Assembly: GCF_001541315.1 (NCBI RefSeq) | Contig: NZ_LMVK01000003.1 | Span: forward strand, 62,001-126,000 | From: Agrobacterium tumefaciens str. B6 | Lineage (GTDB): Bacteria; Pseudomonadota; Alphaproteobacteria; Rhizobiales; Rhizobiaceae | Direction: 5' to 3' | DNA length: 64,000 bases | Shown: positions 36,070 to 46,040 of the stretch, piece after piece | How positions within the stretch are numbered: the first letter of the stretch is position 1 | How the letters are laid out: each line of letters starts with the position of its first letter | Notes under the pieces: model-generated | What the model saw: only the letters and a program-made list of their open reading frames with translations | What the model was told of the DNA's origin: nothing | The model's database searches: none | Translations under genes and position numbers: made by a program

Positions 36070-38379
36070 TCAGCCCACCCGCCTGAATTGCCTGTTCTCG
36101 CGATGCCCCGCGGCCTCGTTCTCCGGAGCCAATACGAACTGTCCGAGCCTGCCGTCCATTTCACCCGCTTCGGAAGCGAGATTGTGAATGGCGGCCGTCG
36201 TCTCTTCCACCATGGCGGCGTTCTGCTGGGTCATGGTGTCGAGGCTGGAGACGGTACTGTTGATTTCCGAAAGCGTGTGCGCCTCCTCGCGGGTAGACTC
36301 CATGATCTCTTCGATACGCGTGCTGATGGTCTGCACGTGTTTGCCGATACCGGTCAGCGAAGCACCTGCCTTTTCCACCAGCACCACGCCCGAGGAAACC
36401 TCGTCGGTGGAGCGCTTTAGCAGGCTGGTGATTTCCTTTGCGGCGGCGGCCGAGCGCTGCGCCAGTTCGCGCACTTCCTGGGCCACGACCGCAAAACCCT
36501 TGCCTGCGTCGCCTGCGCGCGCCGCCTCCACGCCGGCATTCAGCGCCAGAAGGTTGGTCTGGAAGGCGATTTCGTCGATGACGCCGATGATCTGGTTGAT
36601 CTGGCGTGATGAGGTCTGGATCGCCTCCATGGCGGCGATTGTCTGCTCCATGACGCGGCTGGATGCCGTTGCCTCCGTGCTGGCGTCGCGGGCGATCCGC
36701 GTTGCCTGTTCGGCGCGTTCGATCTGGTCGCGGACAGCTTCGGTGATCGCCTTGATGGCGCTTGCGGTTTCGGTGATGGAGGCTGCCTGCCGTTCGGTAC
36801 GTTCGGCGAGCTGGTCGGCTCCCACCCGCATTTCCTCGGAACCGTCACGAATGGCGGCGGAATTGCCGCCGATGGCCTGCATGGTTTCGCTAAGCCGGGC
36901 AAGCGCCGTGTTGAAGTTATGGCGCAGGCTTTCGAGATCGTCGGGGAAAGCGGTCTCGATACGATAGGCGAGGTTGCCATTCGCCAGCCGGTCGAGCCCC
37001 TCATCCAGAGATTGCACGACCATTTGCAGGGTGCCTGCCTCGGCCTCCCGTTCCGCAAGATGCGCGCGCCGGGCTGTTTCGGCTTCTTCCCGTGTGCGTG
37101 ATGCGGTCTCTTCCATGTCCCGCTGCAGGATAAGTTTTTCACGGAAACTGCCGAGCGCACGCGCCATGCGGCCGATCTCGTCCTTTCGGTCCTGATTGCC
37201 GATCTCCGCATCGAGACGGCCTGCGGCCACTTCGCCGGTCAGTCCGGCAAGCTTTTCCAGCGGGGCGAAGAGACGCCGCGCGAAAAAGGCCGTCGCTGCA
37301 CACATGGCGGCCAGAACGCAAAGGCCGATCACGGCAAGCGTGCCGGCAATCGAGATGGAGCCGGCGTTCAACTCGCTGCGCAGCATGCTTTCCACCGCGA
37401 GATATTTTTCGTCGGCGAAGGAGAAGGGACGGGCATAGGCATTGGCTTCGCCATCCGCGCGGTCGATCTTGGCGATGGTCATGCCCGCCGCGTTCAGGGC
37501 CTTTCCGTGGAAATCGTAGATGGCCGGATCAAGGCTGACCAGCCTTTCGCCCTCAACACCGATAGCCTTGCCATCGGCTGATATGATCGCGGATTGTTCC
37601 GAACTGCCCGCCGCGATGCCTTTCGTCAGGATCTGGCTGAAAACGCCTTCCTTGACCTGGAAGAGGACGATGCCCTTGAACGCGCCGAATTTGACAACCG
37701 GAACGCCGAAATAAATACCGGCCTCTTTCGTGGCCGCATCGATGCGCAGGCCGGAGAAACTGGTCTGCGCCACGTCGTTGACCGCCTTTTCGGCGTTCGC
37801 CGCGCCGCGCACGAAGGCCGTACCAAGGCCGCTTTCCGCCCAGGCGCCGCCCTTGACGGTTTCCCCGAAGGCCGGTCCCTTCAGATAGGAATAATAGACC
37901 GTACCGGCGGGGTCGATGAAGAGAACATCGCTGAACGGCGTTCCCTTGATATAAGCGCCGATATCCGTCTGGGTCTTCTCATGGGTGGAGTAATAAAAGC
38001 CGCTGGGGCTTTCCGGCTTGATCAGCTTTTCCTTTTCGCCGAAGGGGTTTTCCTTGACGAAGACGCGCTGCAGTTCCGCCTTCGCGTCGCCTGCGTTTTT
38101 CTGCACGGTGGCCCAGCCGCTGCGCATGGAGACAACAGCCATCTGCAGGGATTCGATCTTGGCAATGGAATCCGCCTGCGTTTTCAGCTGCTCAAGGCGT
38201 TCCTGAAGCATGTCGCCGCGGAAAACCAGAATGCTCTCCATGGATCTCGACGCCTGCTCCTCAAGAACGCCGCTGCTGCTTTGATAGCCGAGAAGTGTCA
38301 GAGCCCCGGTCGAGATCGCCATCAGCGCCAGGAAAATCGCGAGCACTTTGGTGGATATGGAATGAAAACGGTTCAGCAT
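36070..38379 (-). CDS. Methyl-accepting chemotaxis protein
   Basis: A 769-residue chemoreceptor. One helix at about residues 12-32 is followed by a large periplasmic sensor domain of about 290 residues with [23 protein letters not shown] and [14 protein letters not shown], a Cache-type look. A second helix near 325-345 ([20 protein letters not shown]) is followed by two HAMP-like segments and the signalling tip [23 protein letters not shown] with [19 protein letters not shown]. It controls CheA in the array. ATG at 38379 (MLNRFHSIS) is preferred to the 70-residue longer frame. There is no C-terminal CheR-tethering pentapeptide. Confidence 0.9.
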   Translation of the reverse strand: MLNRFHSISTKVLAIFLALMAISTGALTLLGYQSSSGVLEEQASRSMESILVFRGDMLQERLEQLKTQADSIAKIESLQMAVVSMRSGWATVQKNAGDAKAELQRVFVKENPFGEKEKLIKPESPSGFYYSTHEKTQTDIGAYIKGTPFSDVLFIDPAGTVYYSYLKGPAFGETVKGGAWAESGLGTAFVRGAANAEKAVNDVAQTSFSGLRIDAATKEAGIYFGVPVVKFGAFKGIVLFQVKEGVFSQILTKGIAAGSSEQSAIISADGKAIGVEGERLVSLDPAIYDFHGKALNAAGMTIAKIDRADGEANAYARPFSFADEKYLAVESMLRSELNAGSISIAGTLAVIGLCVLAAMCAATAFFARRLFAPLEKLAGLTGEVAAGRLDAEIGNQDRKDEIGRMARALGSFREKLILQRDMEETASRTREEAETARRAHLAEREAEAGTLQMVVQSLDEGLDRLANGNLAYRIETAFPDDLESLRHNFNTALARLSETMQAIGGNSAAIRDGSEEMRVGADQLAERTERQAASITETASAIKAITEAVRDQIERAEQATRIARDASTEATASSRVMEQTIAAMEAIQTSSRQINQIIGVIDEIAFQTNLLALNAGVEAARAGDAGKGFAVVAQEVRELAQRSAAAAKEITSLLKRSTDEVSSGVVLVEKAGASLTGIGKHVQTISTRIEEIMESTREEAHTLSEINSTVSSLDTMTQQNAAMVEETTAAIHNLASEAGEMDGRLGQFVLAPENEAAGHRENRQFRRVG

Positions 38380-38630
38380 GGCCGATGCAGCCCTCAATGC
38401 CGGATCAGTTCCCGCGCCATGCATGGATGGATGGCGCCATTGGACGGCTGATATGGCGAACATATTGTGCTGCGGATCATCATGTCCGCAGCTCCCCTTT
38501 TTTGATTTTGTGGAGAACAATGCGGTACGCGGTTTAAGCAGAGGTAAATGCTGCACTGCAAATTTGATCAATGTTGTCGTTTTGTTCACTTATCGCTGGC
38601 AGGGTCGCAGCCGGAAAGATAAGGTGCCTC

Positions 38631-39143
38631 ATGCAAAAGACGATTCGAATCATCGGCATTGACCCCGGATTGCGGCGCACCGGATGGGGTGTCATCGACA
38701 CCCTTGGCAACAGCCTGCGGTTTGTCGCCTCCGGTACCGTGACCTCGGATGGCGATATGGATCTCGCCTCCCGGCTGTGCCAGCTGCATGACGGGCTGGC
38801 TGACGTCGTGCACAGCTACCAGCCCGACGAGGCGGCGGTGGAGCAGACTTTCGTGAACAAGGATGCGGTTGCAACATTGAAACTTGGTCAGGCGCGCGGC
38901 ATCGCCATGCTGGTTCCGGCGCGGGCAGGACTGCCGGTGTTTGAATATGCGCCGAATGCGGTGAAAAAAGCCGTCATCGGCGTCGGGCACGGCGAAAAGC
39001 AGCAAATTCACATGATGCTGAAAATCCTGATGCCGAAGGCCGAATTCAAGGGTAACGATGCGGCGGACGCTCTCGCCATCGCAATCTGCCACGCGCATAA
39101 TCGCGGCGGCGACAGGATGGCGCGGCTTTTGGCGGCCGGTTGA
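38631..39143 (+). CDS. ruvC: Holliday-junction resolvase RuvC
   Basis: A 170-residue endonuclease cleaving Holliday junctions. The catalytic acidic residues are in [17 protein letters not shown] (Asp near residue 10), [16 protein letters not shown] (Glu near 69) and [19 protein letters not shown] (Asp near 143 and 146). ATG at 38631 has AAGGTG 6 nt before it; the longer frame to 38571 is not used. It begins the ruvC-ruvA-ruvB unit. Confidence 0.96.
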   Translation: MQKTIRIIGIDPGLRRTGWGVIDTLGNSLRFVASGTVTSDGDMDLASRLCQLHDGLADVVHSYQPDEAAVEQTFVNKDAVATLKLGQARGIAMLVPARAGLPVFEYAPNAVKKAVIGVGHGEKQQIHMMLKILMPKAEFKGNDAADALAIAICHAHNRGGDRMARLLAAG

Positions 39144-39175
39144 ATATTTAAAGTCTCATTGCAGCGGGCGGCATC

Positions 39176-39793
39176 ATGATCGGAAAACTGAAGGGCAGCA
39201 TCGAGGAAATCGGCGCGGACTATGTGCTGGTGGATGTGCACGGCGTCTGTTACGTCGCCTATTGTTCGGCGCGCACGCTGTCGAAAATCGGCTCCGTCGG
39301 GGAGGCGGTGGTGCTGTTCATCGAAACCTATGTGCGTGAAGACCAGCTGAAGCTCTTCGGTTTTCTTTCGGCACTGGAGCGGGAATGGTTCAACCTGCTG
39401 CAGAGCGTGCAGGGCGTGGGTTCGAAAGTGGCCTTGGCCGTCCTTTCCACGCTTTCGCCCTCCGAACTCGCCAATGCCATCGCGCTTCAGGACAAGGTGA
39501 TGATTTCGCGTGCGCCCGGCGTTGGGCCGAAGGTGGCGGTGCGTCTTGTGACCGAACTTCGCAACAAGGCGCCTGCCTTTGCGGGAGAGGCTTCCGCCTC
39601 GATCGGGCTCAAGCAGGAGCTTGGTGAAGGCGTTGCGTCCGCGCCGGTGGCGGATGCCGTTTCCGCGCTCACCAATCTCGGCTATTCGCGCGACCAGGCC
39701 GCCAATGCGGTTGCTGCCGCGCTGAAGAATGGCGGGGAGGGCGGTGACAGCGCCAAGCTTATCCGCCTCGGGCTGAAGGAGCTTTCGCGGTAA
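39176..39793 (+). CDS. ruvA: Holliday-junction branch-migration protein RuvA
   Basis: A 205-residue tetrameric protein that binds the junction and loads RuvB. The OB-fold start [20 protein letters not shown], the acidic pin region, and two helix-hairpin-helix units in [20 protein letters not shown] and [20 protein letters not shown] are typical. The C-terminal RuvB-binding domain holds [19 protein letters not shown]. It lies 32 nt after ruvC. Confidence 0.96.
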   Translation: MIGKLKGSIEEIGADYVLVDVHGVCYVAYCSARTLSKIGSVGEAVVLFIETYVREDQLKLFGFLSALEREWFNLLQSVQGVGSKVALAVLSTLSPSELANAIALQDKVMISRAPGVGPKVAVRLVTELRNKAPAFAGEASASIGLKQELGEGVASAPVADAVSALTNLGYSRDQAANAVAAALKNGGEGGDSAKLIRLGLKELSR

Positions 39794-39919
39794 GGACGCC
39801 TGGCATGCGGACGTGGAGCCCCGGTTATCCTGAATTTCGTGAAGCGCGTTGATGCGATAGTCGTGATATAGGGGCGGCGACCACCTGATGAATTCGGTTA
39901 GAACAATGGAATGCCCTGA

Positions 39920-40960
39920 ATGAGCGATGCGGAGAGACTGATTACCCCGGAAAAGCGTGGCGAGGATATCGACACCACGCTGCGCCCGCAGTCGCTGGAT
40001 GATTTTACCGGCCAGGCGGAGGCCCGTGCCAATCTCAAGGTGTTCATCGAGGCCGCCAAGAACCGCGGCGAGGCGCTGGATCATGTGCTGTTCGTCGGCC
40101 CGCCCGGCCTCGGCAAGACCACGCTGGCGCAGATCATGGCCAAGGAACTTGGCGTCAATTTCAAATCCACCTCGGGGCCTGTCATCGCCAAGGCGGGTGA
40201 TCTCGCCGCACTTCTCACCAATCTGGAAGAACGCGATGTGCTCTTCATCGATGAAATCCACCGCCTCAATCCGGCGGTGGAAGAAATCCTTTATCCTGCC
40301 ATGGAGGATTTCCAGCTCGATCTCATCATCGGCGAGGGGCCGGCGGCGCGCTCGGTGAAGATCGATCTTTCCAAATTCACCCTCGTTGCCGCCACCACCC
40401 GCCTCGGCCTCTTGACAACGCCGCTGCGTGATCGTTTCGGCATTCCCGTCCGGCTGGCTTTCTACACCGTTGACGAGCTGGAACTGATCGTCCGGCGCGG
40501 AGCACGGCTGATGGGGCTGAATATGACCGATGAGGGCGCGCGCGAGGTGGCAAGGCGGGCGCGTGGCACGCCGCGCATCGCCGGGCGGCTGTTGCGCCGC
40601 GTGCGTGATTTCGCCGAGGTGGCGCGGGCGGAAGCCGTTACCCGCGAGATCGCCGACGAGGCTTTGACGCGGCTGCTGGTCGACAAAATGGGTCTCGACC
40701 AGCTCGACATGCGTTATCTCACCATGATCGCCGTCAATTTCGGCGGCGGCCCGGTTGGCATCGAAACCATCGCCGCCGGCCTCTCGGAGCCGCGCGATGC
40801 GATCGAGGATATCATCGAGCCCTATATGATCCAGCAGGGTTTCATCCAGCGCACACCGCGCGGGCGCATTTTGACGGGCACAGCCTGGAAACATCTGGGC
40901 ATGCAGCCGCCCAAGGATCTCGAGGCGGCGCAGTTCCGTCTGACGCTTGAGGATGATTGA
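39920..40960 (+). CDS. ruvB: Holliday-junction branch-migration motor RuvB
   Basis: A 346-residue hexameric AAA+ motor. Walker [17 protein letters not shown] (about residues 58-73), Walker [13 protein letters not shown] (about 110), sensor 1 [12 protein letters not shown], and the winged-helix tail [20 protein letters not shown] are in order. It drives branch migration with RuvA. Confidence 0.97.
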   Translation: MSDAERLITPEKRGEDIDTTLRPQSLDDFTGQAEARANLKVFIEAAKNRGEALDHVLFVGPPGLGKTTLAQIMAKELGVNFKSTSGPVIAKAGDLAALLTNLEERDVLFIDEIHRLNPAVEEILYPAMEDFQLDLIIGEGPAARSVKIDLSKFTLVAATTRLGLLTTPLRDRFGIPVRLAFYTVDELELIVRRGARLMGLNMTDEGAREVARRARGTPRIAGRLLRRVRDFAEVARAEAVTREIADEALTRLLVDKMGLDQLDMRYLTMIAVNFGGGPVGIETIAAGLSEPRDAIEDIIEPYMIQQGFIQRTPRGRILTGTAWKHLGMQPPKDLEAAQFRLTLEDD

Positions 40961-41011
40961 GGGAACAATCCCGGCTTGCCGGCTTTGATCGTCTTTGGCA
41001 CGGAGATGGTC

Positions 41012-41230
41012 ATGTCTGGATATCGAAAGGGTACCAAGGTCCGGTGGAACTGGGGCAGTGGCACCGGTGAAGGTAAAATCGTCGAGACTTTCACTGACGA
41101 TGTCGAACGCACCATTGCCGGCTCCAGAATAAAACGGAAAGCGAGCAGGCAGGAGCCTGCCTATCTGATCGAACAGGAAGACGGTGCGAAGGTTCTGAAA
41201 AGCAGATCGGAGCTGGAACACGTCGATTGA
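41012..41230 (+). CDS. DUF2945 (HVA1-type Tudor) protein
   Basis: A 72-residue protein: MSGYRKGTKVRWNWGSGTGE, then GKIVETFTDDVERTI and PAYLIEQEDGAKVLKSRSEL. This matches DUF2945, an SH3/Tudor-like small fold widespread in Rhizobiales. GGAG at 41002-41005 with 6-nt spacing supports ATG at 41012 over ATG at 41006. Function unknown. Confidence 0.83.
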   Translation: MSGYRKGTKVRWNWGSGTGEGKIVETFTDDVERTIAGSRIKRKASRQEPAYLIEQEDGAKVLKSRSELEHVD

Positions 41231-41260
41231 ACGACGCCGTCCTCTGGCGTCAAGGGAGGG

Positions 41261-41848
41261 ATGCCGATGCCTTATGATCCGCTGCGGGTCTTCCGCAAAC
41301 TCGCGCGCAACAACCGGCTGGCCAATTTTCGGCTGCATCAGGCCTGTCTTCAGCTTTCGCAAGAGGCGTTTCTTGCCCGCCGCGTCAGTTTCTTCCCCAC
41401 GCTACGGGCGACGCTCAATCACATCTACACCGTCGACCGCTTCTATATCGATGCCCTCCAGGGCGGGACGCTCGGTCTGGCCGCCTTTGCCGAAGAGGAG
41501 CCCTTCGCCACCATGCCGGCGGTGCGAAGCGCCCAGACGGAACTTGATGAGGCGCTGATTGCATTTGTCGACGGGCTCGATGAAGACGGTCTCGCCGCAA
41601 CCGTCAATGTCCATCGCGGCGCGCGTATCCAGCAGGATCGCTGCGACGATGTTCTGTCCCATCTCTTCCAGCACCAGACGCATCATCGTGGACAGGCGCA
41701 TGCGATGTTATCAGGCACCAGGGTAAAGCCGCCGCAACTGGATGAATTCATTGTGGGAGATGACGCAAAGGCGAGAAAAGACGAGATGGATGCGCTAGGA
41801 TGGGGGGAAACCGATTTGATGTTTCCAGCCCGCAGGTCCAGACAATGA
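41261..41848 (+). CDS. DinB-family protein
   Basis: A 195-residue four-helix-bundle protein. The DinB/YfiT metal-site histidines appear in LRATLNHIYTVDRFYIDALQ (about residues 47-66) and FQHQTHHRGQAHAMLSG (about 137-153). The family includes bacillithiol- and mycothiol-type transferases and damage-inducible proteins; the substrate is unknown. The stop overlaps the first NUDIX gene (ATGA). ATG at 41267 is a second possible start. Confidence 0.87.
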   Translation: MPMPYDPLRVFRKLARNNRLANFRLHQACLQLSQEAFLARRVSFFPTLRATLNHIYTVDRFYIDALQGGTLGLAAFAEEEPFATMPAVRSAQTELDEALIAFVDGLDEDGLAATVNVHRGARIQQDRCDDVLSHLFQHQTHHRGQAHAMLSGTRVKPPQLDEFIVGDDAKARKDEMDALGWGETDLMFPARRSRQ

Positions 41849-42387
41849 CAAAAGATAGCCGGACGCACGATACCCAAAAGCAGGACACCCGCATCCGCAT
41901 GAAGTTCAAGCCGAAACGTATCTTCCAGATGCGGATCGCGGGGCTGGCGTTTCGTGATGGCCACGTGCTGGTGCACCGCGCGTCGCATGAAAAATTCTGG
42001 ACCTTTCCGGGCGGACGCGCCGAAATGGGCGAGCGCTCCGAAGAAACGCTGAAACGTGAAATGGTGGAAGAGCTTGGCGTCGAGGCCAAGGTGGGGCGGC
42101 TTCTCTGGGCGGTGGAGAATTTCTTCCACTATGAGGGCAAGGACTGGCACGAACTCGGCTTTTATTATCTGATGGATTTGCCGGAAACGCTGGCCTTCCA
42201 TCCAGGAGATATTATTCACCGTGTTCAGGATGGCGATAACGAGCTTGAGTTCCGCTGGGTCGCGGCAACCCGGCAGGCATTGACGGAACTCGATATTCCG
42301 CCCTATTTCATCGCCGATGAAATAGAGCACCTGCCGCAGACCACCAGACACCTTGTCTGGCATGACGGCGATCTGGACGATAAATGA
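41845..42387 (+). CDS. NUDIX hydrolase, first of tandem pair
   Basis: A 180-residue pyrophosphohydrolase. The NUDIX box is recognisable as GGRAEMGERSEETLKREMVEELG (about residues 55-77), with MRIAGLAFRDGHVLVHRA before it. The C-terminal half (HELGFYYLMDLPETLAFHPG) is shared with the next gene, so the two are tandem duplicates. ATG at 41845 overlaps the DinB stop by 4 nt. Substrate unknown. Confidence 0.9.
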   Translation: MTKDSRTHDTQKQDTRIRMKFKPKRIFQMRIAGLAFRDGHVLVHRASHEKFWTFPGGRAEMGERSEETLKREMVEELGVEAKVGRLLWAVENFFHYEGKDWHELGFYYLMDLPETLAFHPGDIIHRVQDGDNELEFRWVAATRQALTELDIPPYFIADEIEHLPQTTRHLVWHDGDLDDK

Positions 42388-42920
42388 CTTCTGCGCCTGA
42401 ACGCCACATGATCCGGCTGGACCGCAAGCCGCAGCTTTTCAGCATGCGGGTCGCGGCGCTTATTTTTCAGAACGATCATCTTCTCGTCCAGCGAGGTCCG
42501 AAGGACAGTTATTGGGCTTTGCCCGGCGGACGCGCGGAAATCGGCGAGAGTTCCGAACAAACCATCATCCGCGAGATCGGCGAGGAGCTTGACCGGGATT
42601 GTGCCGTCGAACGCCTTCTTTGGTCGGCGGAGAATTTTTTCGCCTATGACGATTATGCCGCGCATGAGCTGGGATTTTATTATCTTATCTCACTTCGCCA
42701 GCCTTTGCCGTTCCATGAAAGCGATATCGTGCACCGGGTGCTGGATGGCGTCGAGGTGAAGTTCCGCTGGCTGCCTGCGCAATCTTCCGCTTTGCTGAAG
42801 CACGATCTAAGACCCCGTTTCATCGCAGAGCGGATCGAGGCGCTGCCACCGCGCCATGAGCATCTTATCGTGCGTGAAGGTCGTTCCGATGCTGCCGAAA
42901 TTCTCAAGGAGATAGTATGA
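42384..42920 (+). CDS. NUDIX hydrolase, second of tandem pair
   Basis: A 178-residue paralogue of the preceding gene. The NUDIX box is GGRAEIGESSEQTIIREIGEEL, with MRVAALIFQNDHLLVQRG before it and HELGFYYLISLRQPLPFHES after it. Sequence has diverged enough that substrate use may differ. Start and stop overlap both neighbours by 4 nt (ATGA), so translation is coupled along DinB-NUDIX-NUDIX-ybgC. Confidence 0.9.
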   Translation: MTSAPERHMIRLDRKPQLFSMRVAALIFQNDHLLVQRGPKDSYWALPGGRAEIGESSEQTIIREIGEELDRDCAVERLLWSAENFFAYDDYAAHELGFYYLISLRQPLPFHESDIVHRVLDGVEVKFRWLPAQSSALLKHDLRPRFIAERIEALPPRHEHLIVREGRSDAAEILKEIV

Positions 42921-43357
42921 GCGAGCTTGTGGTTTCGCTTTCGGGTGAACTGATCGAACATGGCCACCGCCTGACGCAACGGGTCTATTATGAGGATACG
43001 GATTTCTCCGGCCTCGTTTACCACGCCCGTTATCTGCATTTTCTCGAGCGCGGCCGCACCGATTACCTGCGTTGCCTCGGCTGCGAACAAAGCGCGCTTT
43101 TGACCGCCGATGAGGAGGGGCTGGTCTTCGTCGTGCATCGCATGGAGATCGATTTCAAAAGCCCGGCGCGGATGGATGACGTCTTGACGATCACGACCAT
43201 CACCGAAAAGGCCGGCGGCGCGAAAATGGTGCTCAATCAGGAAATCCGGCGGGGCGAAACCCTGCTGGTCGCCGCCAAGGTCATCATCGCCGTCATCAAC
43301 GCCAATGGCCGCCCGAGGCGTCTTCCGGAGGCGGTTGCTGAAAAATTCCTGAAGTAA
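42917..43357 (+). CDS. ybgC: Tol-Pal-associated acyl-CoA thioesterase
   Basis: A 146-residue hot-dog fold thioesterase that heads the tol-pal cluster in most Proteobacteria. QRVYYEDTDFSGLVYHARYL (about residues 19-38, with the catalytic Asp) and FLERGRTDYLRCLG are the family marks. Its ATG overlaps the upstream NUDIX stop by 4 nt. About 260 nt follow before tolQ, probably holding the tol promoter. Confidence 0.93.
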   Translation: MSELVVSLSGELIEHGHRLTQRVYYEDTDFSGLVYHARYLHFLERGRTDYLRCLGCEQSALLTADEEGLVFVVHRMEIDFKSPARMDDVLTITTITEKAGGAKMVLNQEIRRGETLLVAAKVIIAVINANGRPRRLPEAVAEKFLK

Positions 43358-43618
43358 TTGACGGCTCCGTCCAGTAAATCCATCCGGCGTGGCCCGGCTG
43401 TAACACTCCTTTAACCATAATGGTGTCTTACTTTAGCAACTGGCATTTGTGCGGCGCACGCCTTCCTTTCACCAAATTTATTGGCAAGTAAGGCTTACTG
43501 GCAAGTATCGGGGTATGGCTAAGGGGTTGGCGGCTGCGGCTGCAGGACTTCGAGCGTTAACACGCGTTTGAATCGCCCGGTCCCGTACCGGGCGTTTGGA
43601 TTCGGGGATTGGATATTT

Positions 43619-44338
43619 ATGGAACAGGCAGGTTTGGCAGCGGCGACGCACGATGTAAGTCTCTGGGCGCTGTTTATGCAGGCGGGCCTCATCGTGAAGC
43701 TCGTGATGATCGGACTTATCGCCGCCTCGGTCTGGACGTGGGCGATCGTCTTCGACAAATATGTGAGCTTCGGCAAGGCAAAGCGCCAGTTCGACCAGTT
43801 CGAACAGGTCTTCTGGTCGGGCCAGTCGCTCGAGGAGCTTTATCGCACGCTGGCGGAACGCCAGAATGGCGGTCTTGCGGCAATTTTCGTTTCCGCCATG
43901 CGGGAATGGAAGAAATCATTCGAGCGCGGCGCGCGTTCGCCCATTGGTCTGCAGATGCGTATCGACCGGGCGATGGATGTGACGATCGCGCGTGAAGGCG
44001 AACAATACGAGGCGCGCCTTGGTTCGCTCGCCACCATCGGTTCGGCTGGTCCCTTCATCGGTCTCTTCGGTACGGTTGTTGGTATCATGACCTCGTTCCA
44101 GGCGATTGCCGGTTCGAAGTCCACCAACCTTGCGGTCGTGGCACCGGGTATCGCTGAAGCGCTTCTGGCAACGGCCATCGGCCTTGTTGCCGCTATTCCG
44201 GCAGTTATCGCCTACAACAAGTTCACGGCCGACGCGCACAAGCTTTCCGCCCGCATGGAAGGTTTTGCCGACGAGTTCTCCGCGATCCTGTCGCGCCAGA
44301 TCGATGAAAAACTTCAGACGCGGCAGGCCGCCCAGTAA
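43619..44338 (+). CDS. tolQ: TolQ proton-channel protein
   Basis: A 239-residue inner-membrane protein of the Tol motor. Helix 1 is near residues 24-42 (KLVMIGLIAASVWTWAIVF); helices 2 and 3 in the C-terminal half carry IGSAGPFIGLFGTVVGIMTSF and APGIAEALLATAIGLVAAIPAV. The conserved Thr and Gly residues that line the channel are visible. ATG at 43619 (MEQAGLAA) fits the usual start. It is followed by tolR after 61 nt. Confidence 0.96.
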   Translation: MEQAGLAAATHDVSLWALFMQAGLIVKLVMIGLIAASVWTWAIVFDKYVSFGKAKRQFDQFEQVFWSGQSLEELYRTLAERQNGGLAAIFVSAMREWKKSFERGARSPIGLQMRIDRAMDVTIAREGEQYEARLGSLATIGSAGPFIGLFGTVVGIMTSFQAIAGSKSTNLAVVAPGIAEALLATAIGLVAAIPAVIAYNKFTADAHKLSARMEGFADEFSAILSRQIDEKLQTRQAAQ

Positions 44339-44399
44339 GCGGCCGCACGATGTGCATGCTGTGCAGTAATTTGCCGCAAGGCAAAATGGAGTAGATGAT

Positions 44400-44861
44400 A
44401 TGGGTATGTCAGCAGGTGGCAGCGGCGGCGGTTCCGGTGGACGCCGGGGTGGGCGCGGCGGACGACGCAAAGGCGGCGCGATCAGCGAGATCAACGTCAC
44501 GCCGCTGGTCGACGTCATGCTCGTGCTGCTCATCATCTTCATGGTGGCGGCGCCGATGATGACTGTCGGCGTGCCGATCGACCTGCCGCAGACCTCCGCC
44601 AATGCGTTGAACTCGGACACGCAGCCGATCACCATTTCCGTTAATGCCAATGGCCAGATCCATCTGCAGGAAACGGAAATTCAGGCGGCCGAAGTGGCCG
44701 ACAAGCTGCAGGCGATCGCCACGACTGGTTATAACGAACGCATCTTCGTGCGTGCGGATTCCGTTGCCGCCTATGGCGTCGTTGCCGACGTGATGGCGCG
44801 TATCCAGGCGGCAGGCTTCAAGAATATCGGCCTCGTGACCCAGCAGAAACAGGACAATTGA
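44400..44861 (+). CDS. tolR: TolR motor protein
   Basis: A 153-residue single-span protein. The helix NVTPLVDVMLVLLIIFMVAA includes the conserved Asp (about residue 38) used for proton flow. The N-terminus has an unusually Gly/Arg-rich stretch of about 25 residues (SAGGSGGGSGGRRGGRGGRR), which is cytoplasmic. The periplasmic part is the ExbD/TolR fold. tolA follows 9 nt later. Confidence 0.96.
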   Translation: MGMSAGGSGGGSGGRRGGRGGRRKGGAISEINVTPLVDVMLVLLIIFMVAAPMMTVGVPIDLPQTSANALNSDTQPITISVNANGQIHLQETEIQAAEVADKLQAIATTGYNERIFVRADSVAAYGVVADVMARIQAAGFKNIGLVTQQKQDN

Positions 44862-44870
44862 CGTAAAACG

Positions 44871-46040
44871 ATGAAGGGCAGCCTTACCACATCCGCGATC
44901 GTGCACGCGTCGCTTCTGGCTTTCGCCCTCGTTTCCCTGGGCTCGCCGGAACCGCTTGACGTGTCGCAGGCCGAGGCCCTGCCTGTCGAGCTGGTGCCGA
45001 TCGAGGAACTGACCCAGATCCAGCAGGGTGACAAGAAGGCACCGAAGGCCGAAAAGTCCGCTCCTGTTCCGACCACACGTCCTGACATCATCGAGAACGC
45101 CCAGAATGTCGGCAACAACACGGCCGATCTTGACGCGCCCCCGACGCCTACCACCAAGCCTAACGACAATATCAGCGCGGCAGCTCCGCCCAAGCAGGAG
45201 AAGCCGCAGCCGGTCGTCGATACCAAGGCGAACGAGGTGAAGGAAATCGTCAAGGAAGAAACCTCGGCTCCCAAGCCGCAGGAAATGGCCGCCTTGCCGC
45301 AGACCAAGCCTGAAATAGCGCCGCAGCCGAAGACGGAACCGCCGCCGCAGGAAACCAAGGCCGAAGAGCCGCCGCCCGCAACGCAGGAGCCGGCCGAAAT
45401 TCCCGTGCCGCAGAACGTGCCGCGTCCGAATTCCCGCCCGGAGCCGCCAAAGCCGGAGGAGCCGAAGCAGGCCGAGACCAAGCCCGCCGAGCAGAAGCCC
45501 GCGGAAAAACCGGCCGAGACCAAGCCCGATCAGGCGAAATCCACCGATAAGCCTTCCGACAAGAAGCCGGGCGAGAAAAAGCAGGAGACTGCAAAATCCG
45601 CCTCTTCGAAGGAAAGCGATTTCAACGCTGACGATGTTGCAGCGCTTTTGAACAAGCAGGCGCCTTCCGGCGGCGGCGCCAAGCGCTCCACCCAGCAGGC
45701 AGCCCTTGGCGGCAAGAAATCGACCGGCGGCTCTACACTCAGCCAGACGGAAATGGATGCGCTGCGCGGCGCAATCCAGAAAAACTGGCAGATCATTCCC
45801 GGCATGGCGGATGCCTCGGACGTTCGCGTCCGGGTCACCATGAAGCTTGACCGTGATGGAACCATCATCGGTCGGCCCGAGATCGAGGCAACCGGCGGTT
45901 CGGAAGGAACGCGCCGCGCTCTTTCCGGCGGAGCCTATCGCGCCATCATGCGTTCTGCTCCGTTCACGAACCTTCCTGCCGATAAATATGACGCATGGAA
46001 CGAAGTCGTCGTGAACTTCGATCCCAGTGAATTGCTATGA
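44871..46040 (+). CDS. tolA: TolA envelope-spanning protein
   Basis: A 389-residue protein linking the inner-membrane TolQR to Pal. A single N-terminal helix ([19 protein letters not shown]) is followed by a very long Pro/Lys/Glu-rich periplasmic arm (residues about 60-240). The C-terminal domain has [17 protein letters not shown] and [20 protein letters not shown]. The arm differs from the helical Ala/Lys arm of E. coli and is of the alphaproteobacterial type. It overlaps tolB by 4 nt. Confidence 0.94.
   Translation: MKGSLTTSAIVHASLLAFALVSLGSPEPLDVSQAEALPVELVPIEELTQIQQGDKKAPKAEKSAPVPTTRPDIIENAQNVGNNTADLDAPPTPTTKPNDNISAAAPPKQEKPQPVVDTKANEVKEIVKEETSAPKPQEMAALPQTKPEIAPQPKTEPPPQETKAEEPPPATQEPAEIPVPQNVPRPNSRPEPPKPEEPKQAETKPAEQKPAEKPAETKPDQAKSTDKPSDKKPGEKKQETAKSASSKESDFNADDVAALLNKQAPSGGGAKRSTQQAALGGKKSTGGSTLSQTEMDALRGAIQKNWQIIPGMADASDVRVRVTMKLDRDGTIIGRPEIEATGGSEGTRRALSGGAYRAIMRSAPFTNLPADKYDAWNEVVVNFDPSELL

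Noticed and set aside
38534..38548. TTAA-N7-TAAA near the ruvC/chemoreceptor gap
   Set aside because: One base off the CtrA pattern; too weak without comparative support.
39008..41362. 784-codon minus frame opposite ruvA-ruvB and DUF2945
   Set aside because: It is antisense to three well-recognised genes, has no family resemblance and is the expected shadow of high-GC coding.
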